A stretch of 42,862 nt of DNA from Novosphingobium sp. FKTRR1 (lineage in GTDB: Bacteria > Pseudomonadota > Alphaproteobacteria > Sphingomonadales > Sphingomonadaceae), in assembly GCF_020404405.1 (NCBI RefSeq), contig NZ_JAIZDA010000032.1, positions 1-42,862 on the forward strand. The letters run 5' to 3'. Below are positions 1-8,645 of this stretch, piece after piece; the first letter of the stretch is position 1; every line of letters starts with the position of its first letter. The position numbers were made by a program, and so were the translations under genes. The notes under the pieces were generated by a model, which saw nothing but the letters and a program-made list of their open reading frames with translations, was not told the origin of the DNA and searched no databases.

Positions 1-389
1 GCGGCCAGCGCGGCCGCTGCCTGCGCCGCTGCGCGAAACGCCGCCGCATCGCCGATGTGGTGGTCGCTCGGACACACCAGCATCACCGCATCGGCAGGCA
101 AGCGCAGCGCCGCCAGCGCGATCGCCGCCGCCGTATTGCGCCCTTGCGGCTCGACGATGATCCGGCTGTTGGCCGCATCGGGAACTTGCGCCTCGACATG
201 TTCAAGATGCACCGCGCCGGTCACGATCACCGGCGCACCGAACCCGGCAAAACCGTGGCAACGCAGCAACGTCGCTTCGAACAGCGTCGTGTCACCCACC
301 AGCGGCAGAAACGGCTTCGGCTTCACCTTGCGCGAACGCGGCCACAACCGCGTCCCGCTACCACCGCACAATACTACCGGGATGACCAT
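1..389 (-). CDS. manC: Mannose-1-phosphate guanylyltransferase, N-terminal part (runs off the window)
   Basis: Only the first 129 codons are present; the gene continues beyond base 1. The reverse-strand translation begins MVIPVVLCGGSGTRLWPRSR, the nucleotidyltransferase signature of GDP-mannose pyrophosphorylases, followed by a PKPFLPL segment and then EPQGRNTAAAIALAAL and PSDHHIGD, all typical of the ManC/CpsB family. The enzyme makes GDP-mannose from mannose-1-phosphate and GTP for exopolysaccharide or O-antigen synthesis. I use the ATG at 387-389; an in-frame GTG three codons upstream (396-398) is an alternative. It lies downstream of a glycosyltransferase on the same strand with a gap of about 117 nt, which fits a polysaccharide locus. 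The C-terminal isomerase domain found in some homologues cannot be checked here. Confidence 0.9.
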   Translation of the reverse strand, partial: MVIPVVLCGGSGTRLWPRSRKVKPKPFLPLVGDTTLFEATLLRCHGFAGFGAPVIVTGAVHLEHVEAQVPDAANSRIIVEPQGRNTAAAIALAALRLPADAVMLVCPSDHHIGDAAAFRAAAQAAAALA

Positions 390-506
390 GGCATTCACCT
401 TGTTGTCTCCAATCGGGCTGTTTTCGCAGACCAGGCGGCGTGCGTCCCGATCCATTGTAACTCACGTTCTGTGATCAAGGGTGCGATCTAGAGTCCTTGT
501 GTGGCA

Positions 507-1694
507 CTATGCCGACTTGGTGAGGGACGGTAAGAGTTCGGGACGGTCAAGCAGCGCGCTGACTTCGGCCATGATCGCTTCCTTGAAGCTTTTCGGGCTG
601 AACCGAAGCGCGTTCTTCCGGCAGTTTTCCTGCGTGAAGCGATCGGACGCTGCCTCGAACCGCGCGACGGCATCGACGATCGCGGGGACGGTCTGCTGGT
701 TGAAGAACAGCCCGGTCGGTGCAGGCGCATCAAGCCCGCGCACGGTTTCAAGTGCACCACCGCGGCCATAGGCGATGACCGGCGTGCCACACGCCTGCGC
801 TTCGAGTGGAACGATGCCGAAGTCCTCCTCGGCAGCAAAGACGAATGCCTTGGCCCGCTGCATGTGGTCGATCATGACCTGCTCGCTTTGATATCCCAGG
901 ATTTCGACGTTCGGTCCCGCCTTCGCGCGCACTTTGGCCATTTCCGGGCCATCGCCGATGATCACCAGCTTGCGGTCGGGCATGCTGGCAAACGCTTCGG
1001 CGATCAGCGGGATCATCTTGTAGGGAACCATCCGCGAAGCGGTGAGGTAGAAGTCGTCCTTGCCCGTGCCCAAGCTGAAGCGATCGATTTCGGCCGGCGG
1101 GTAGACAATCTTGGCCTCATAGCCATAAATCTTGCGGATGCGCCGCGCCACAAAGTCGGAATTGGCGAGATACCGATCGACGCCGTGCGATGTGCGAACA
1201 TCCCACATCCGGAAATAGTGCAGCATGATGCGCGCCAACATGCCCTTGAGCCCCTTTTCCATGCGGGCTTCGCGCAAATAGACGTGCTGGAGATCCCACG
1301 CATAGCGCGCCGCGCTGTGCACGTAGGACAAATGCTTCTGGTCGGGGCCGGTCAGAACGCCCTTGGCAACGCAATACGAAGAACTGATCACCAGATCATA
1401 GCCCGACATGTCCAGCTGCTCGATCGCCAGCGGCATCAGCGGCAGATACGTCCGGTACTTGGTCTTGCCGAAGGGCAGCTTCTGGATGAACGTGGTTCTG
1501 GGCGTTTTTCCCCGCAGAAACGAGGCCTGTTCGGGGGGTACGTCATAAACCGTGGCATAGACGTCGGCGTCGGGGAACAGGTCCAGAAACTGGGCGAGCA
1601 CGCGCTCTGCCCCGCCAAAAACCACCAGCCAGTCATGGATGATCGCGACTTTGAGCGGAGGGAGCGACGGTGAAGGTAGCGTCATGTCGTTCAT
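507..1694 (-). CDS. GT4-family glycosyltransferase (WbaZ-like)
   Basis: A 395-residue retaining glycosyltransferase with GT-B fold. It opens with VAIIHDWLVVFGGAERVL, the N-terminal nucleotide-fold strand with a GGAER motif, and carries the C-terminal EEDFGIVPLEAQACGTPV segment, the E-x7-E motif that binds the sugar nucleotide in GT4. Overall it resembles the WbaZ-like group of mannosyl or other hexosyl transferases that build exopolysaccharide or O-antigen units. The neighbour manC, which supplies GDP-mannose, makes GDP-mannose a plausible donor, but this is inference. The start is uncertain: ATG at 1692-1694 (MNDMTLPS) is used, ATG at 1683-1685 is also possible, and neither has a clear Shine-Dalgarno. 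The longer frame to 1757 adds a Cys-rich stretch unlikely to be translated. No signal peptide is seen, so it probably acts on the cytoplasmic side. Confidence 0.85.
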   Translation of the reverse strand: MNDMTLPSPSLPPLKVAIIHDWLVVFGGAERVLAQFLDLFPDADVYATVYDVPPEQASFLRGKTPRTTFIQKLPFGKTKYRTYLPLMPLAIEQLDMSGYDLVISSSYCVAKGVLTGPDQKHLSYVHSAARYAWDLQHVYLREARMEKGLKGMLARIMLHYFRMWDVRTSHGVDRYLANSDFVARRIRKIYGYEAKIVYPPAEIDRFSLGTGKDDFYLTASRMVPYKMIPLIAEAFASMPDRKLVIIGDGPEMAKVRAKAGPNVEILGYQSEQVMIDHMQRAKAFVFAAEEDFGIVPLEAQACGTPVIAYGRGGALETVRGLDAPAPTGLFFNQQTVPAIVDAVARFEAASDRFTQENCRKNALRFSPKSFKEAIMAEVSALLDRPELLPSLTKSA

Positions 1695-2609
1695 GATGTC
1701 GTTTGTGCAACCTGTCATAATTGTGCAGCAAAAACGGCCTGAACGGCAAACGAACAATCGTCATTTACCTGTTGCGATGCAGCAAATCTAGCGGCGGCCA
1801 CGCGAAATTGCCTTTGCGTTGCTTTCCAAAACTCCTTCACCAGCCGATCAAACGAGCGACCGGCGGCCAAGAAGTTGGCGGCAACGTCAAGGAGCATCGA
1901 ACGTCTCACTACGATTTTGATGGCAGTAAATGCTGCTTTGCACAACCAGAATCTTCGCCGCGAACAGTGAGGAAAATCCAGCGAGGATCCCGTCGAATGT
2001 TCAACAACCGCGCGGCCGCTGATCGTTTGATAAAGGGCCTGCACATGCTTTGGCCCAAGCCCTGACCGGTGCTTGCGCGGCGCGAACTGCAATGGCCCGT
2101 CAAACATCGGTGCACCTTCCAGACTTGATGCTCGCGGTTGCTCTACTCTACGGCTGGCTAGCCTAAAAGGCTTGGTTAATCACGGTGATGCGACTGCCTC
2201 GCTGCCATCGCGGTCAGAAGTTTGGTGTCCTGACCGGTCAGACATGATTGTTTGATCATGTCCGGGCAAATGCGATTCGGACCAGACCAGTGGGGCGAAA
2301 ACGCGGCTTGCCGGGTCGATTTTCGGACGAAGTGTGCACTTGCAGCATGAAATGGGCCGGGCAACGGCAGGCTCCGGTCCCATCCAGTCCGGGCTTTGCC
2401 GCGTGCCGGTCATGTCCCGATTCAGGGCGATGGGTTCGGTCGGTCTTCACCATTTATGCTGCGCGGGAGGTGCACTGCGGCAATTGCTGCTATGCAGCAT
2501 GGTTACCGGGTGCGCAGCGTCCTGTTTCGGGAAATCCGAGGCCGCCGTTAATCTTGTTATTCCGTTTACGGCTCGGATAGGAATTGCGGATCGAAAAGGT
2601 GATTTCCTT
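1695..2609. other. Long intergenic region with no convincing gene
   Basis: About 900 nt separate the leftward glycosyltransferase from the rightward secreted protein. One reverse-strand frame (1715-2107, 130 codons) ends 20 nt before the glycosyltransferase start. It matches nothing I recognise, uses rare codons such as AGA, and has a weaker third-position GC bias than the neighbouring genes, so I treat it as doubtful or degenerate. Base composition is more AT-rich than the flanks. Two adjacent palindromes sit at 2231-2262 and are listed separately. The promoters of both flanking genes must lie here, but I could not identify convincing -35/-10 pairs. Confidence 0.5.
2231..2262. promoter_or_regulatory. 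Tandem palindromes, possible operator or hairpin
   Basis: The 10-bp perfect palindrome TGACCGGTCA (2231-2240) is followed directly by an 8-bp perfect inverted repeat GACATGAT (2241-2248) and ATCATGTC (2255-2262) around a 6-nt loop. The pair lies about 350 nt upstream of the small secreted protein. There is no T-run, so a terminator is unlikely. A dimeric regulator site is possible. No family can be assigned from the sequence. Confidence 0.3.
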
Positions 2610-3005
2610 ATGTCGCAGGTTACCATGAAACGTATTTCCATTTCCGCGCTTTCGGTGTGCTTGTTCGTGCTGGCGCCCTTTACCGCGTTGGCTGCCGAAG
2701 TGGCTGCGACGCGCGTTACTGTCGTCCGGGCCGATGGGTTGGCTCCGGCCATTTCGCTCGAATGGGTTCATGCGCGGATGACCGACCATGGCGTTGCGGT
2801 GACCGGGCGTCTGCATCAGGGCGCCGGACGGGCCACGCGCGCCGGTGTTCCGGTCAGCGTCTCTGCAGGCGGCGCGAAGTCCGCTTCGGTCCGTTCGAGC
2901 GCATTCGCGGTCGGCGGTGGTGGCGCGACCTTTTCGGTCGTTCTGCCGGTCGAGCGGCCCGATGTGACCGGGCCCGTCACGGTCACCGTCGGCGCCATCG
3001 ATTGA
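2610..3005 (+). CDS. Small secreted protein of unknown function
   Basis: A 131-residue protein that I do not recognise. It begins MSQVTMKRISISALSVCLFV and has a Sec signal peptide: a basic start, a hydrophobic core, and a probable cleavage site after FTALAAE. The mature part of about 100 residues is rich in Val, Ala, Gly and Thr, with alternating hydrophobic residues that suggest a small beta-sandwich, and has no cysteines. The start at 2610 is supported by AAAGGTGA about seven nt upstream; the in-frame ATG at 2625 is an alternative. The open frame reaches back to 2334, but that part lacks coding character. It is convergent with the OprB-like gene 28 nt away. It probably acts in the periplasm or outside the cell. 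Confidence 0.65.
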   Translation: MSQVTMKRISISALSVCLFVLAPFTALAAEVAATRVTVVRADGLAPAISLEWVHARMTDHGVAVTGRLHQGAGRATRAGVPVSVSAGGAKSASVRSSAFAVGGGGATFSVVLPVERPDVTGPVTVTVGAID

Positions 3006-3033
3006 GTTGCGCCAGGCGGCCCTTTGGGGGTGG

Positions 3034-4152
3034 CTATTTTGCCGGCCATGACAGCTTCATCCGCAATCCGGCAACAAGCGCATCGGGGACCGTCGGATCC
3101 CACGACGGATGCATTACATATTGCAAGTCGGGCTGGAGCAGCAGGTATGGCCGCACGGCGCGCGCGGCGGTGAATTCGAAAACGGTTTCCGTCTTGCGCA
3201 GCGCCGGATCGTTGCCCGCTGCATCGCGAGCTGGGCGGCTCAATGCAGCGCGAGCCAGTGCTGCACCAAACGTCCAGCCCTTTTGCTCGGTCGTAAGGCC
3301 AAGGCCGACATAGCTTGCGATCGGGTTTGCGCGCTGGTCGGCAACGCCTACCCGCAGCCAAGCCGAAATGCCTTGCGTGACGGGGCCTTCGACCATCGCA
3401 TAGGCCCCTTGTGATACGGCTGGCGCACCGCCTTCGGTCACCGCGTCGAAGTGGTTGGTGTAATGCCACCCGCCGAACTGCACCTGACCCTTGCCCAATG
3501 GCAGTTCGGCCTCTGCAACCAGCAGCGCGCCGGTCGTACCGGGCAGGCGCAATGCTGCGCGCAAGGGTTCGGCGCGCGATCCCGCCAGCGCATCGAACAC
3601 GCCCAGTCGCAGATGCTTGCGACCGCTTTGCCCGCGCACGATCACGGCGGTCGCCGTGCGTGGAAAGATCGAAGGGCCATTTGCGCCGCTTTGCGAAAAT
3701 TCGGGGCCGATGCCGTGTGCGCTGTTGAGGAACAAGCTGGCGGTTTCGGTCACGTCGAACTCGCTGTTGAGGTCGATCAGCCCGGCTTTTACCGCAAGCC
3801 CCGGCGTTGCCTGCCATTCGGCCCAGGCCTCGTTGAGGTGAGCGAAGGTTCCCGCCTCGACACTGCTGAGCACCTGATAGGTGTTGGCCTTTGCGCCGGA
3901 AAAGTCGGGCCCGTGGATGGCCATCGCGTCAATGTGGACGGTCACGCCTTCCAGCCCGAGCGCGGTGCCATCCACATCGATCCACGCATCGACGCGGCCT
4001 TCGGCAGCCTGTCCGCGCTGACGCCCGCCATCGACCACGCCAAGCAGATCGACGATGTAGGCGGCGCCTGCGTGCACGGGGCTTTCCGCATCCGCCTTGC
4101 CCGGCAAGGCAAGCAGCAGCAGCAACGGGATCAGGTGGCGCGGATGGGTCAT
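3034..4152 (-). CDS. OprB-like carbohydrate porin
   Basis: A 372-residue outer-membrane beta-barrel. The N-terminus MTHPRHLIPLLLLLALPGKA is a signal peptide. The body shows features of the OprB family: a LNEAWAEWQ strand, GLIDLNSEFDVTETASLFLN (the D-N-E-F stretch typical of OprB), then HGIGPEFSQSGANGPSIFP, and a C-terminal strand ending in LRMKLSW. It is somewhat shorter than the commonest OprB proteins. It should form a passive channel for small sugars or other polar solutes, but the substrate cannot be told from the sequence. It diverges from the CrbS-type kinase across a 426-nt gap, so co-regulation is possible but unproven. Confidence 0.8.
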   Translation of the reverse strand: MTHPRHLIPLLLLLALPGKADAESPVHAGAAYIVDLLGVVDGGRQRGQAAEGRVDAWIDVDGTALGLEGVTVHIDAMAIHGPDFSGAKANTYQVLSSVEAGTFAHLNEAWAEWQATPGLAVKAGLIDLNSEFDVTETASLFLNSAHGIGPEFSQSGANGPSIFPRTATAVIVRGQSGRKHLRLGVFDALAGSRAEPLRAALRLPGTTGALLVAEAELPLGKGQVQFGGWHYTNHFDAVTEGGAPAVSQGAYAMVEGPVTQGISAWLRVGVADQRANPIASYVGLGLTTEQKGWTFGAALARAALSRPARDAAGNDPALRKTETVFEFTAARAVRPYLLLQPDLQYVMHPSWDPTVPDALVAGLRMKLSWPAK

Positions 4153-4578
4153 GGTTGCCTGACCCTAACCTTGGCGTGCAAAGGTGGTGTTGCGCCGGTC
4201 CTACGCGCAAACGCCAAGGTGGGCGTGAAGATGTCGGCCACATCATCAGGGTGTGGCATTACCTGTTGCAGGTTGGCATCATCTGACAACTGACTTGCAG
4301 CGGCTTGCAGATTGGGACTGACGAGCAAAGTTCCATACGCTATTCGACGTAGACCGTCAGAGACGTTCGCCCGGCGCGGTCTTGGGAGAGGATGCGAAAA
4401 ATCGCACCGCGCCGGGTGTTACTCTTGGTCCAGCCCCCATCGTGATGCGTCATGGCGCAAGCAGCGTATCGGCGCTGCGCGGCTGTCAAAGCGCCCGATA
4501 TCGTGCCATCGTGCTGATCTGTCCGCGACTGGTGCGGCATGTGCGGGCGGCCATGATCGAGACGAGCGAACAATTGCG
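4153..4578. other. Divergent regulatory region between oprB-like gene and crbS-like gene
   Basis: A 426-nt gene-free region between divergent genes, which must hold at least two promoters. The clearest structure is the nested inverted repeat at 4368-4418 (listed separately). The open frame of the kinase gene extends back to 4312 through this region, but the N-terminal part so added is Arg/Ser-rich and unlike the family, so I regard it as untranslated leader. No confident -35/-10 pair was found. A sigma-54-like motif at 4254-4270 was examined and rejected because its spacing is wrong. Confidence 0.5.
4368..4418. promoter_or_regulatory. Nested stem-loop upstream of crbS-like gene
   Basis: CCCGGCGCGGT at 4370-4380 is perfectly complementary to ACCGCGCCGGG at 4406-4416. 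Allowing one G-U pair, the stem grows to 13 bp (4368-4380 with 4406-4418). Inside it sits a second hairpin, GCGA (4394-4397), AAAA, TCGC (4402-4405). The element lies 160-210 nt before the kinase start codon and could be an RNA leader structure, an attenuator, or a terminator for an upstream transcript. No T-run follows directly. Confidence 0.45.
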
Positions 4579-7500
4579 ATGAGCCTGACCGTGGCAACCC
4601 TGCTGGCTTTGGCACTGGTAATCGTGCTGTTTGCCGTGGCGACCGCGGTCGACATGCGTGCGGTCAAGGCCGGGCCCCGCTTGCGCCAGTTCGCCTATGC
4701 GCTGGGACTTGGCGTATATTGCTCAAGCTGGACGTTCTATGGCGCGGTCGGCAGCGCGGTGCGCGAGGGCTGGAATTACCTGCCGATCTATCTTGCGCCG
4801 TGCCTTGTCCTGCTGGTCGCGCCGGGCTTCATGCGACGTCTGGCCGAGGCGGTCGAAGAGGAGCGCGCAGCCAGCCTGTCCGACTTCATCGCCGCGCGGT
4901 TCGGGCATGACCCGATGATGGCGCAACTGGTGGCGGTGACGGCGGTCTGCGGCATCGTGCCCTATGTCGCGCTGCAGTTGCGCTCGATCGGCTCGGCCAT
5001 CGCGGTCGCCTCGCACCGCCCGGTCGAAGCGCCGGTGATGATCGCGGCATCGGTAGCGCTGGCAGGCTTTGCCATCCTGTTCGGCACGCGGCGTTATGAG
5101 ATCGCCGGGCGAAGCGAGGGCATCCTGTTTTCGGTGGCGCTCGAATCGGTGATCAAGCTGCTGGCGATGGTGCTCGTTGCCGGGCTGGCCATCGTGATCG
5201 TCATGGATGCACCGCAGGCTCAGGTAACAGCCGGCTGGGACCGACTGGCGACAGCGTTCGCCCCGCAAGCCATGTCGATCCCCGATGTGATCGCCATCTC
5301 GGTGGTATCGGCGCTGGCCATGCTGGCTCTGCCACGCCAGTTCTACATGGCGTTCACGCAGGCGCGCGACACCACCGACCTGCCACGCGCTCGGCTGGTT
5401 CTGGCTGGCTATATCGCGGCCATGGCGGCGCTGGTCCTGCCGATTGCGCTGGCCGGACTGGCCATCCTGCCGCAACAAGCCTCACCCGATCTGTTCGTGC
5501 TCGAACTGCCCGAGGCGGTCGGCCAGCCGTGGATGCTGGTGTTCGCGCTGCTGGGCGGGATCAGTTCGGCCGCAGCGATGGTCATCGTTGATTCGACCGC
5601 GCTGGCGACGATGGTGTCGAACGACCTGATCTTCCCGGCGGTGCTGCGCCGCGCGCAGGACAATGAGGCGGCCGGAACACTGGGCTATCGCATGATGGCC
5701 GCGCGGCGGCTGGCGATCGTCGCGATCATCGGGCTGGCGCTGGCGTGGGGACTGCTGCTGCCATCGCGCAGTTCGCTGGCCTCGATCGGGCTGGTCGCGT
5801 TTTCGGCGATGGCGCAGTTCACGCCGCACCTGATCCTTGGCGTGCTGGCCAAGGGGCGCGACCCGCTGGCCGGGCGGATCAGCCTGGGAGCGGGGTTTGG
5901 GCTGTGGCTATGGACGCTCGCCTTGCCGCCGGTGCTGCCGCAGAGCTGGCTGGCGGCGTTGAGCGGCACGCCGTTCGACCCGCTGCACCTGCTCGGACTT
6001 GGCCATGCATCGCCATTGGTGCACGGCGTAGCGTGGAGCCTGACGATCAACCTGGCGGTTCTGACGCTGGCTTCGGCGCGGCAGGACCGGGCGATCCGTC
6101 TGCCGCGCCTGCTGCGCGGGCAGCGCCCGGTGCGCAATCAGGGCGAACTGGCCCGCCTGACCGCGCGCTTTGTCGGCGAAGATCGCGCGGACGTGGCGTT
6201 CCCGCCCGCGCTGCACAATGCTCCTGTCGATCGGATCGCGGCGCGGCGGGCGCAGGATCTGGTGGCCGAAGTGGTGGGGGCGGCCTCTGCCCGAACGCTG
6301 GTAGCATCGGCGCTGGCTGGGGGATCGCTGGGGATTCACGACATAGCCCGGTTGCTCGATGAAGGCGGGCAGTCCTTGCAGTTTTCGCGGCGGCTGCTGG
6401 CGGCGACGCTCGAGAATCTGCCTTCGGGCATCAGCGTGATCGACGCCGAGCTTAATCTGGTGGCGTGGAACGCGGCCTATATCGCGCTGTTCGGCTATCC
6501 GCCGGGCATGGTGCGGGTGGGCGTGCCGGTTGCGGACCTGATCCGCTTCAACGTGGTGCGCGGCGATTTTCCCGGACCGACCGATGCGCAAGTCGAACGC
6601 AGGCTGGCGCGGTTGCGCGATCGGCAGCCCTACGTATCCGAACGCATTCGCCATGATGGACGGGTGATCAAGTCGGTCGGCGGGCCGATGCCGGGCGGCG
6701 GTTACCTGACCTCGTTCACTGATGTGACCGGCGAAGCGCAGGCCCGCGCCGAATTGCAGGCGACGCTCGAGCAACTGGAAGAGCGCGTGGCCGAGCGCAC
6801 GGTCGCCCTTTCGCAAGCCAACCAAATGCTGGCCGAATCGACCCGCGACAAGACTCGCTTCCTTGCCGCCGCCAGCCACGATCTGTTGCAGCCGCTCCAT
6901 GCTGCGCGGCTGTTCACCGGGGCCTTGGCGCGCAAGGCGGACGAAGGCGTGCAATCGCTGGTGGCTGGCGTGGACCGTTCGATCACCGGTGCGGAGAACC
7001 TGCTACGCGCGCTGCTCGACATCTCGCGACTGGATGCAGGCGGTGTACGACCTGACCTGACGCCGGTCGAGCTTGGGCCATTGCTACGCGATATTGCCGA
7101 AGGGATGCGGCCTTTGGCTGCGAACAAGGGGCTGGCCTTGCGCACGGGGCCACTGCGCGGCGTTGTCCACACCGATGCCGGGTTATTGCGCTCGGTCCTG
7201 CAGAACTTCGTCTCGAACGCGGTTCGCTACACCGACCGGGGCGCAGTGCTGATCGGGGTGCGCCGACGTGGCGACCACTTGCGCATCGATGTGGTCGACA
7301 CCGGGGTCGGCATTGCCGAGGCCGAACAGCGCGCGATCTTCACCGAGTTCACCCGGCTGGGCACGGTCGATGCCGAAGGGCTGGGGCTCGGCCTCGCCAT
7401 CGTCGAGCGCATTGCGCGGCTGTTGGGCTTGTCGATCGAAGTGCGCTCGCAACCGGGGCGGGGCAGTCGCTTCAGCGTGCTGGTGCCGGTTTCAGTTGAG

Positions 7501-7929
7501 GCGGTCGCATCGGCGGCCGTGCCATCGACCAGAACCACCGCTTTGCCAGCAGCAAATGGCCTGCGCGTGCTGGTGGTGGACAACGAACGCGACATTCTGG
7601 ACGCCACGGCGGCGCTGCTTGGGGAGATGGGACAAATCCCGATCGTTGCGACGACGATGGCCGATGCTCTTGCGGTGGCGGGGCGTGCCGACGTCGCGTT
7701 GCTGGATTATCACCTCGACCATGGCGAGGACGGACTGGATCTGGCCGATCGCCTGCGCGCTGCCCACCCGGCGCTGACGCTGGCGCTGGTGACCGCCGAG
7801 GGTGGCGCTGAACTGCGCGAGGCGGCCCGGCTTCGTGGCATTGCGGTGATCGTCAAGCCCGCAGCGCCGGCGGCCGTTGCCGCGTTCCTTGCCGAAGTCG
7901 GCTCACCGCGCGAGGTCGAGCCCCAGTGA
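4579..7929 (+). CDS. crbS: CrbS-type hybrid sensor histidine kinase with SLC5-like transporter domain
   Basis: A 1116-residue membrane sensor. Residues 1-503 form a sodium/solute symporter-like (SLC5) region with about 13 membrane helices. A STAC-like linker follows (ELARLTARFVG near 519 and VGAASARTLVASAL near 565), then a PAS domain (about 608-725) and a coiled coil (723-755). The HisKA domain has the phospho-acceptor in AAASHDLLQPLHAARLF (His767), the HATPase has NFVSNAVRYT, DTGVGIAE and GLGLGLAIVERI, and a C-terminal receiver (from about 995) has Asp1043 in LLDYHL. This order matches the CrbS/CbrA family, whose CrbS members sense acetate-like signals and control acs. The adjacent LuxR regulator and acs support CrbS. 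The start is ATG 4579 because the protein then begins with the first membrane helix; its Shine-Dalgarno is weak. The 3' end overlaps crbR by 27 nt on the opposite strand. Confidence 0.88.
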   Translation: MSLTVATLLALALVIVLFAVATAVDMRAVKAGPRLRQFAYALGLGVYCSSWTFYGAVGSAVREGWNYLPIYLAPCLVLLVAPGFMRRLAEAVEEERAASLSDFIAARFGHDPMMAQLVAVTAVCGIVPYVALQLRSIGSAIAVASHRPVEAPVMIAASVALAGFAILFGTRRYEIAGRSEGILFSVALESVIKLLAMVLVAGLAIVIVMDAPQAQVTAGWDRLATAFAPQAMSIPDVIAISVVSALAMLALPRQFYMAFTQARDTTDLPRARLVLAGYIAAMAALVLPIALAGLAILPQQASPDLFVLELPEAVGQPWMLVFALLGGISSAAAMVIVDSTALATMVSNDLIFPAVLRRAQDNEAAGTLGYRMMAARRLAIVAIIGLALAWGLLLPSRSSLASIGLVAFSAMAQFTPHLILGVLAKGRDPLAGRISLGAGFGLWLWTLALPPVLPQSWLAALSGTPFDPLHLLGLGHASPLVHGVAWSLTINLAVLTLASARQDRAIRLPRLLRGQRPVRNQGELARLTARFVGEDRADVAFPPALHNAPVDRIAARRAQDLVAEVVGAASARTLVASALAGGSLGIHDIARLLDEGGQSLQFSRRLLAATLENLPSGISVIDAELNLVAWNAAYIALFGYPPGMVRVGVPVADLIRFNVVRGDFPGPTDAQVERRLARLRDRQPYVSERIRHDGRVIKSVGGPMPGGGYLTSFTDVTGEAQARAELQATLEQLEERVAERTVALSQANQMLAESTRDKTRFLAAASHDLLQPLHAARLFTGALARKADEGVQSLVAGVDRSITGAENLLRALLDISRLDAGGVRPDLTPVELGPLLRDIAEGMRPLAANKGLALRTGPLRGVVHTDAGLLRSVLQNFVSNAVRYTDRGAVLIGVRRRGDHLRIDVVDTGVGIAEAEQRAIFTEFTRLGTVDAEGLGLGLAIVERIARLLGLSIEVRSQPGRGSRFSVLVPVSVEAVASAAVPSTRTTALPAANGLRVLVVDNERDILDATAALLGEMGQIPIVATTMADALAVAGRADVALLDYHLDHGEDGLDLADRLRAAHPALTLALVTAEGGAELREAARLRGIAVIVKPAAPAAVAAFLAEVGSPREVEPQ

Positions 7930-8526
7930 TCGCGCCACCAGCGCCGCCTGCGTGCGGTTCTGGACATCGAGCTTGCGCATGATCGCGGTCATGTGCGCCT
8001 TGACCGTCGCCTCGCTCATACCAAGGTCGTGGGCGATCTGCTTGTTGAGCTTGCCATCGAGCACGGCCAGCAGCACCTTCAATTGCGTGGGGGTCAGCCC
8101 GGCCACTTCGCCACGCACTTTGTCCACCGGCGAAGTTCCCGAGGGAGGCAGCGCCACACCGTCGAGCGCGGCGCGCATGGCATCCTCGATCCGCGACAGG
8201 TCGCTGTCCTTGCGCAGAAAGCCGACCGCACCGAAGGCGCGCGCTTCTTCGGCCGCGTTGCCGCTTTCAGTCGCAGACACGACCAGAATCGGCACCTTGG
8301 GCCGCTCGGCATGGAGCAGCGCGATGCCTGAATACCCGATTGCGCCGGGCATTTTCAGGTCGAGCATGATCAGCCGCAAGTCCTCGGCCTCGGCCGCAGC
8401 CTTGGCCGCCGCCGCCAGCGTACCGGCTTCGACTACGCGCGCCGCAGGGGCAACGGCGGCGAGCGCCAGCGCCAGCGCCTGCCTAAACAGTGGGTGGTCG
8501 TCGGCTATCAGGACTGATCCGCTCAC
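7903..8526 (-). CDS. crbR: CrbR-type LuxR-family response regulator
   Basis: A 207-residue NarL/LuxR-type response regulator. The receiver has the acidic pair in LIADDHPLF (Asp9, Asp10), the phosphorylation site Asp56 in LIMLDLKMPG, and a conserved Lys in GFLRKDSDLS. The C-terminal helix-turn-helix is LTPTQLKVLLAVLDGK through MSEATVKAHMTAIMRKL. By position it is the partner of the adjacent CrbS-type kinase, and in known systems CrbR activates acs. The start is the GTG at 8524-8526, preceded by GGGAGG at a 4-nt spacing; a TTG further upstream (8544) lacks this. It lies downstream of acs on the same strand with a 119-nt gap and may share its transcript. Its last 27 nt overlap the kinase gene tail-to-tail. 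Confidence 0.88.
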   Translation of the reverse strand: MSGSVLIADDHPLFRQALALALAAVAPAARVVEAGTLAAAAKAAAEAEDLRLIMLDLKMPGAIGYSGIALLHAERPKVPILVVSATESGNAAEEARAFGAVGFLRKDSDLSRIEDAMRAALDGVALPPSGTSPVDKVRGEVAGLTPTQLKVLLAVLDGKLNKQIAHDLGMSEATVKAHMTAIMRKLDVQNRTQAALVARSLGLDLAR

Positions 8527-8611
8527 TGTGCCTCCCGCCAGCAAATGTTGGACCGCTTGCCGGTTCTGTTGCCCAGACTACCGCACTGGCAGCGCAGGGC
8601 AACAACAACCG

Positions 8612-8637
8612 GGCAGGCGGTACGCCTCCGGCCTGCC
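8612..8637 (-). terminator. Hairpin between acs and crbR
   Basis: GGCAGGC (8612-8618) and GCCTGCC (8631-8637) form a perfect 7-bp GC-rich stem with a 12-nt loop, just after the acs stop codon. Reading leftward, the stem is followed by a GTTGTTGTTG stretch rather than a clean U-run, so it may be a weak terminator or attenuator that lowers crbR expression relative to acs. Confidence 0.35.
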
Positions 8638-8645
8638 GTTACAGG

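Noticed and set aside
1715..2107. 130-codon reverse-strand frame as a real gene
   Set aside because: Rare codons, weak third-position bias and no recognisable homology; noted under the intergenic region.
4254..4270. Sigma-54-like TGGCA...TTGCA motif upstream of the kinase gene
   Set aside because: The GG and GC elements are separated by 11 rather than the required 10 nt, so it does not fit the -24/-12 consensus.
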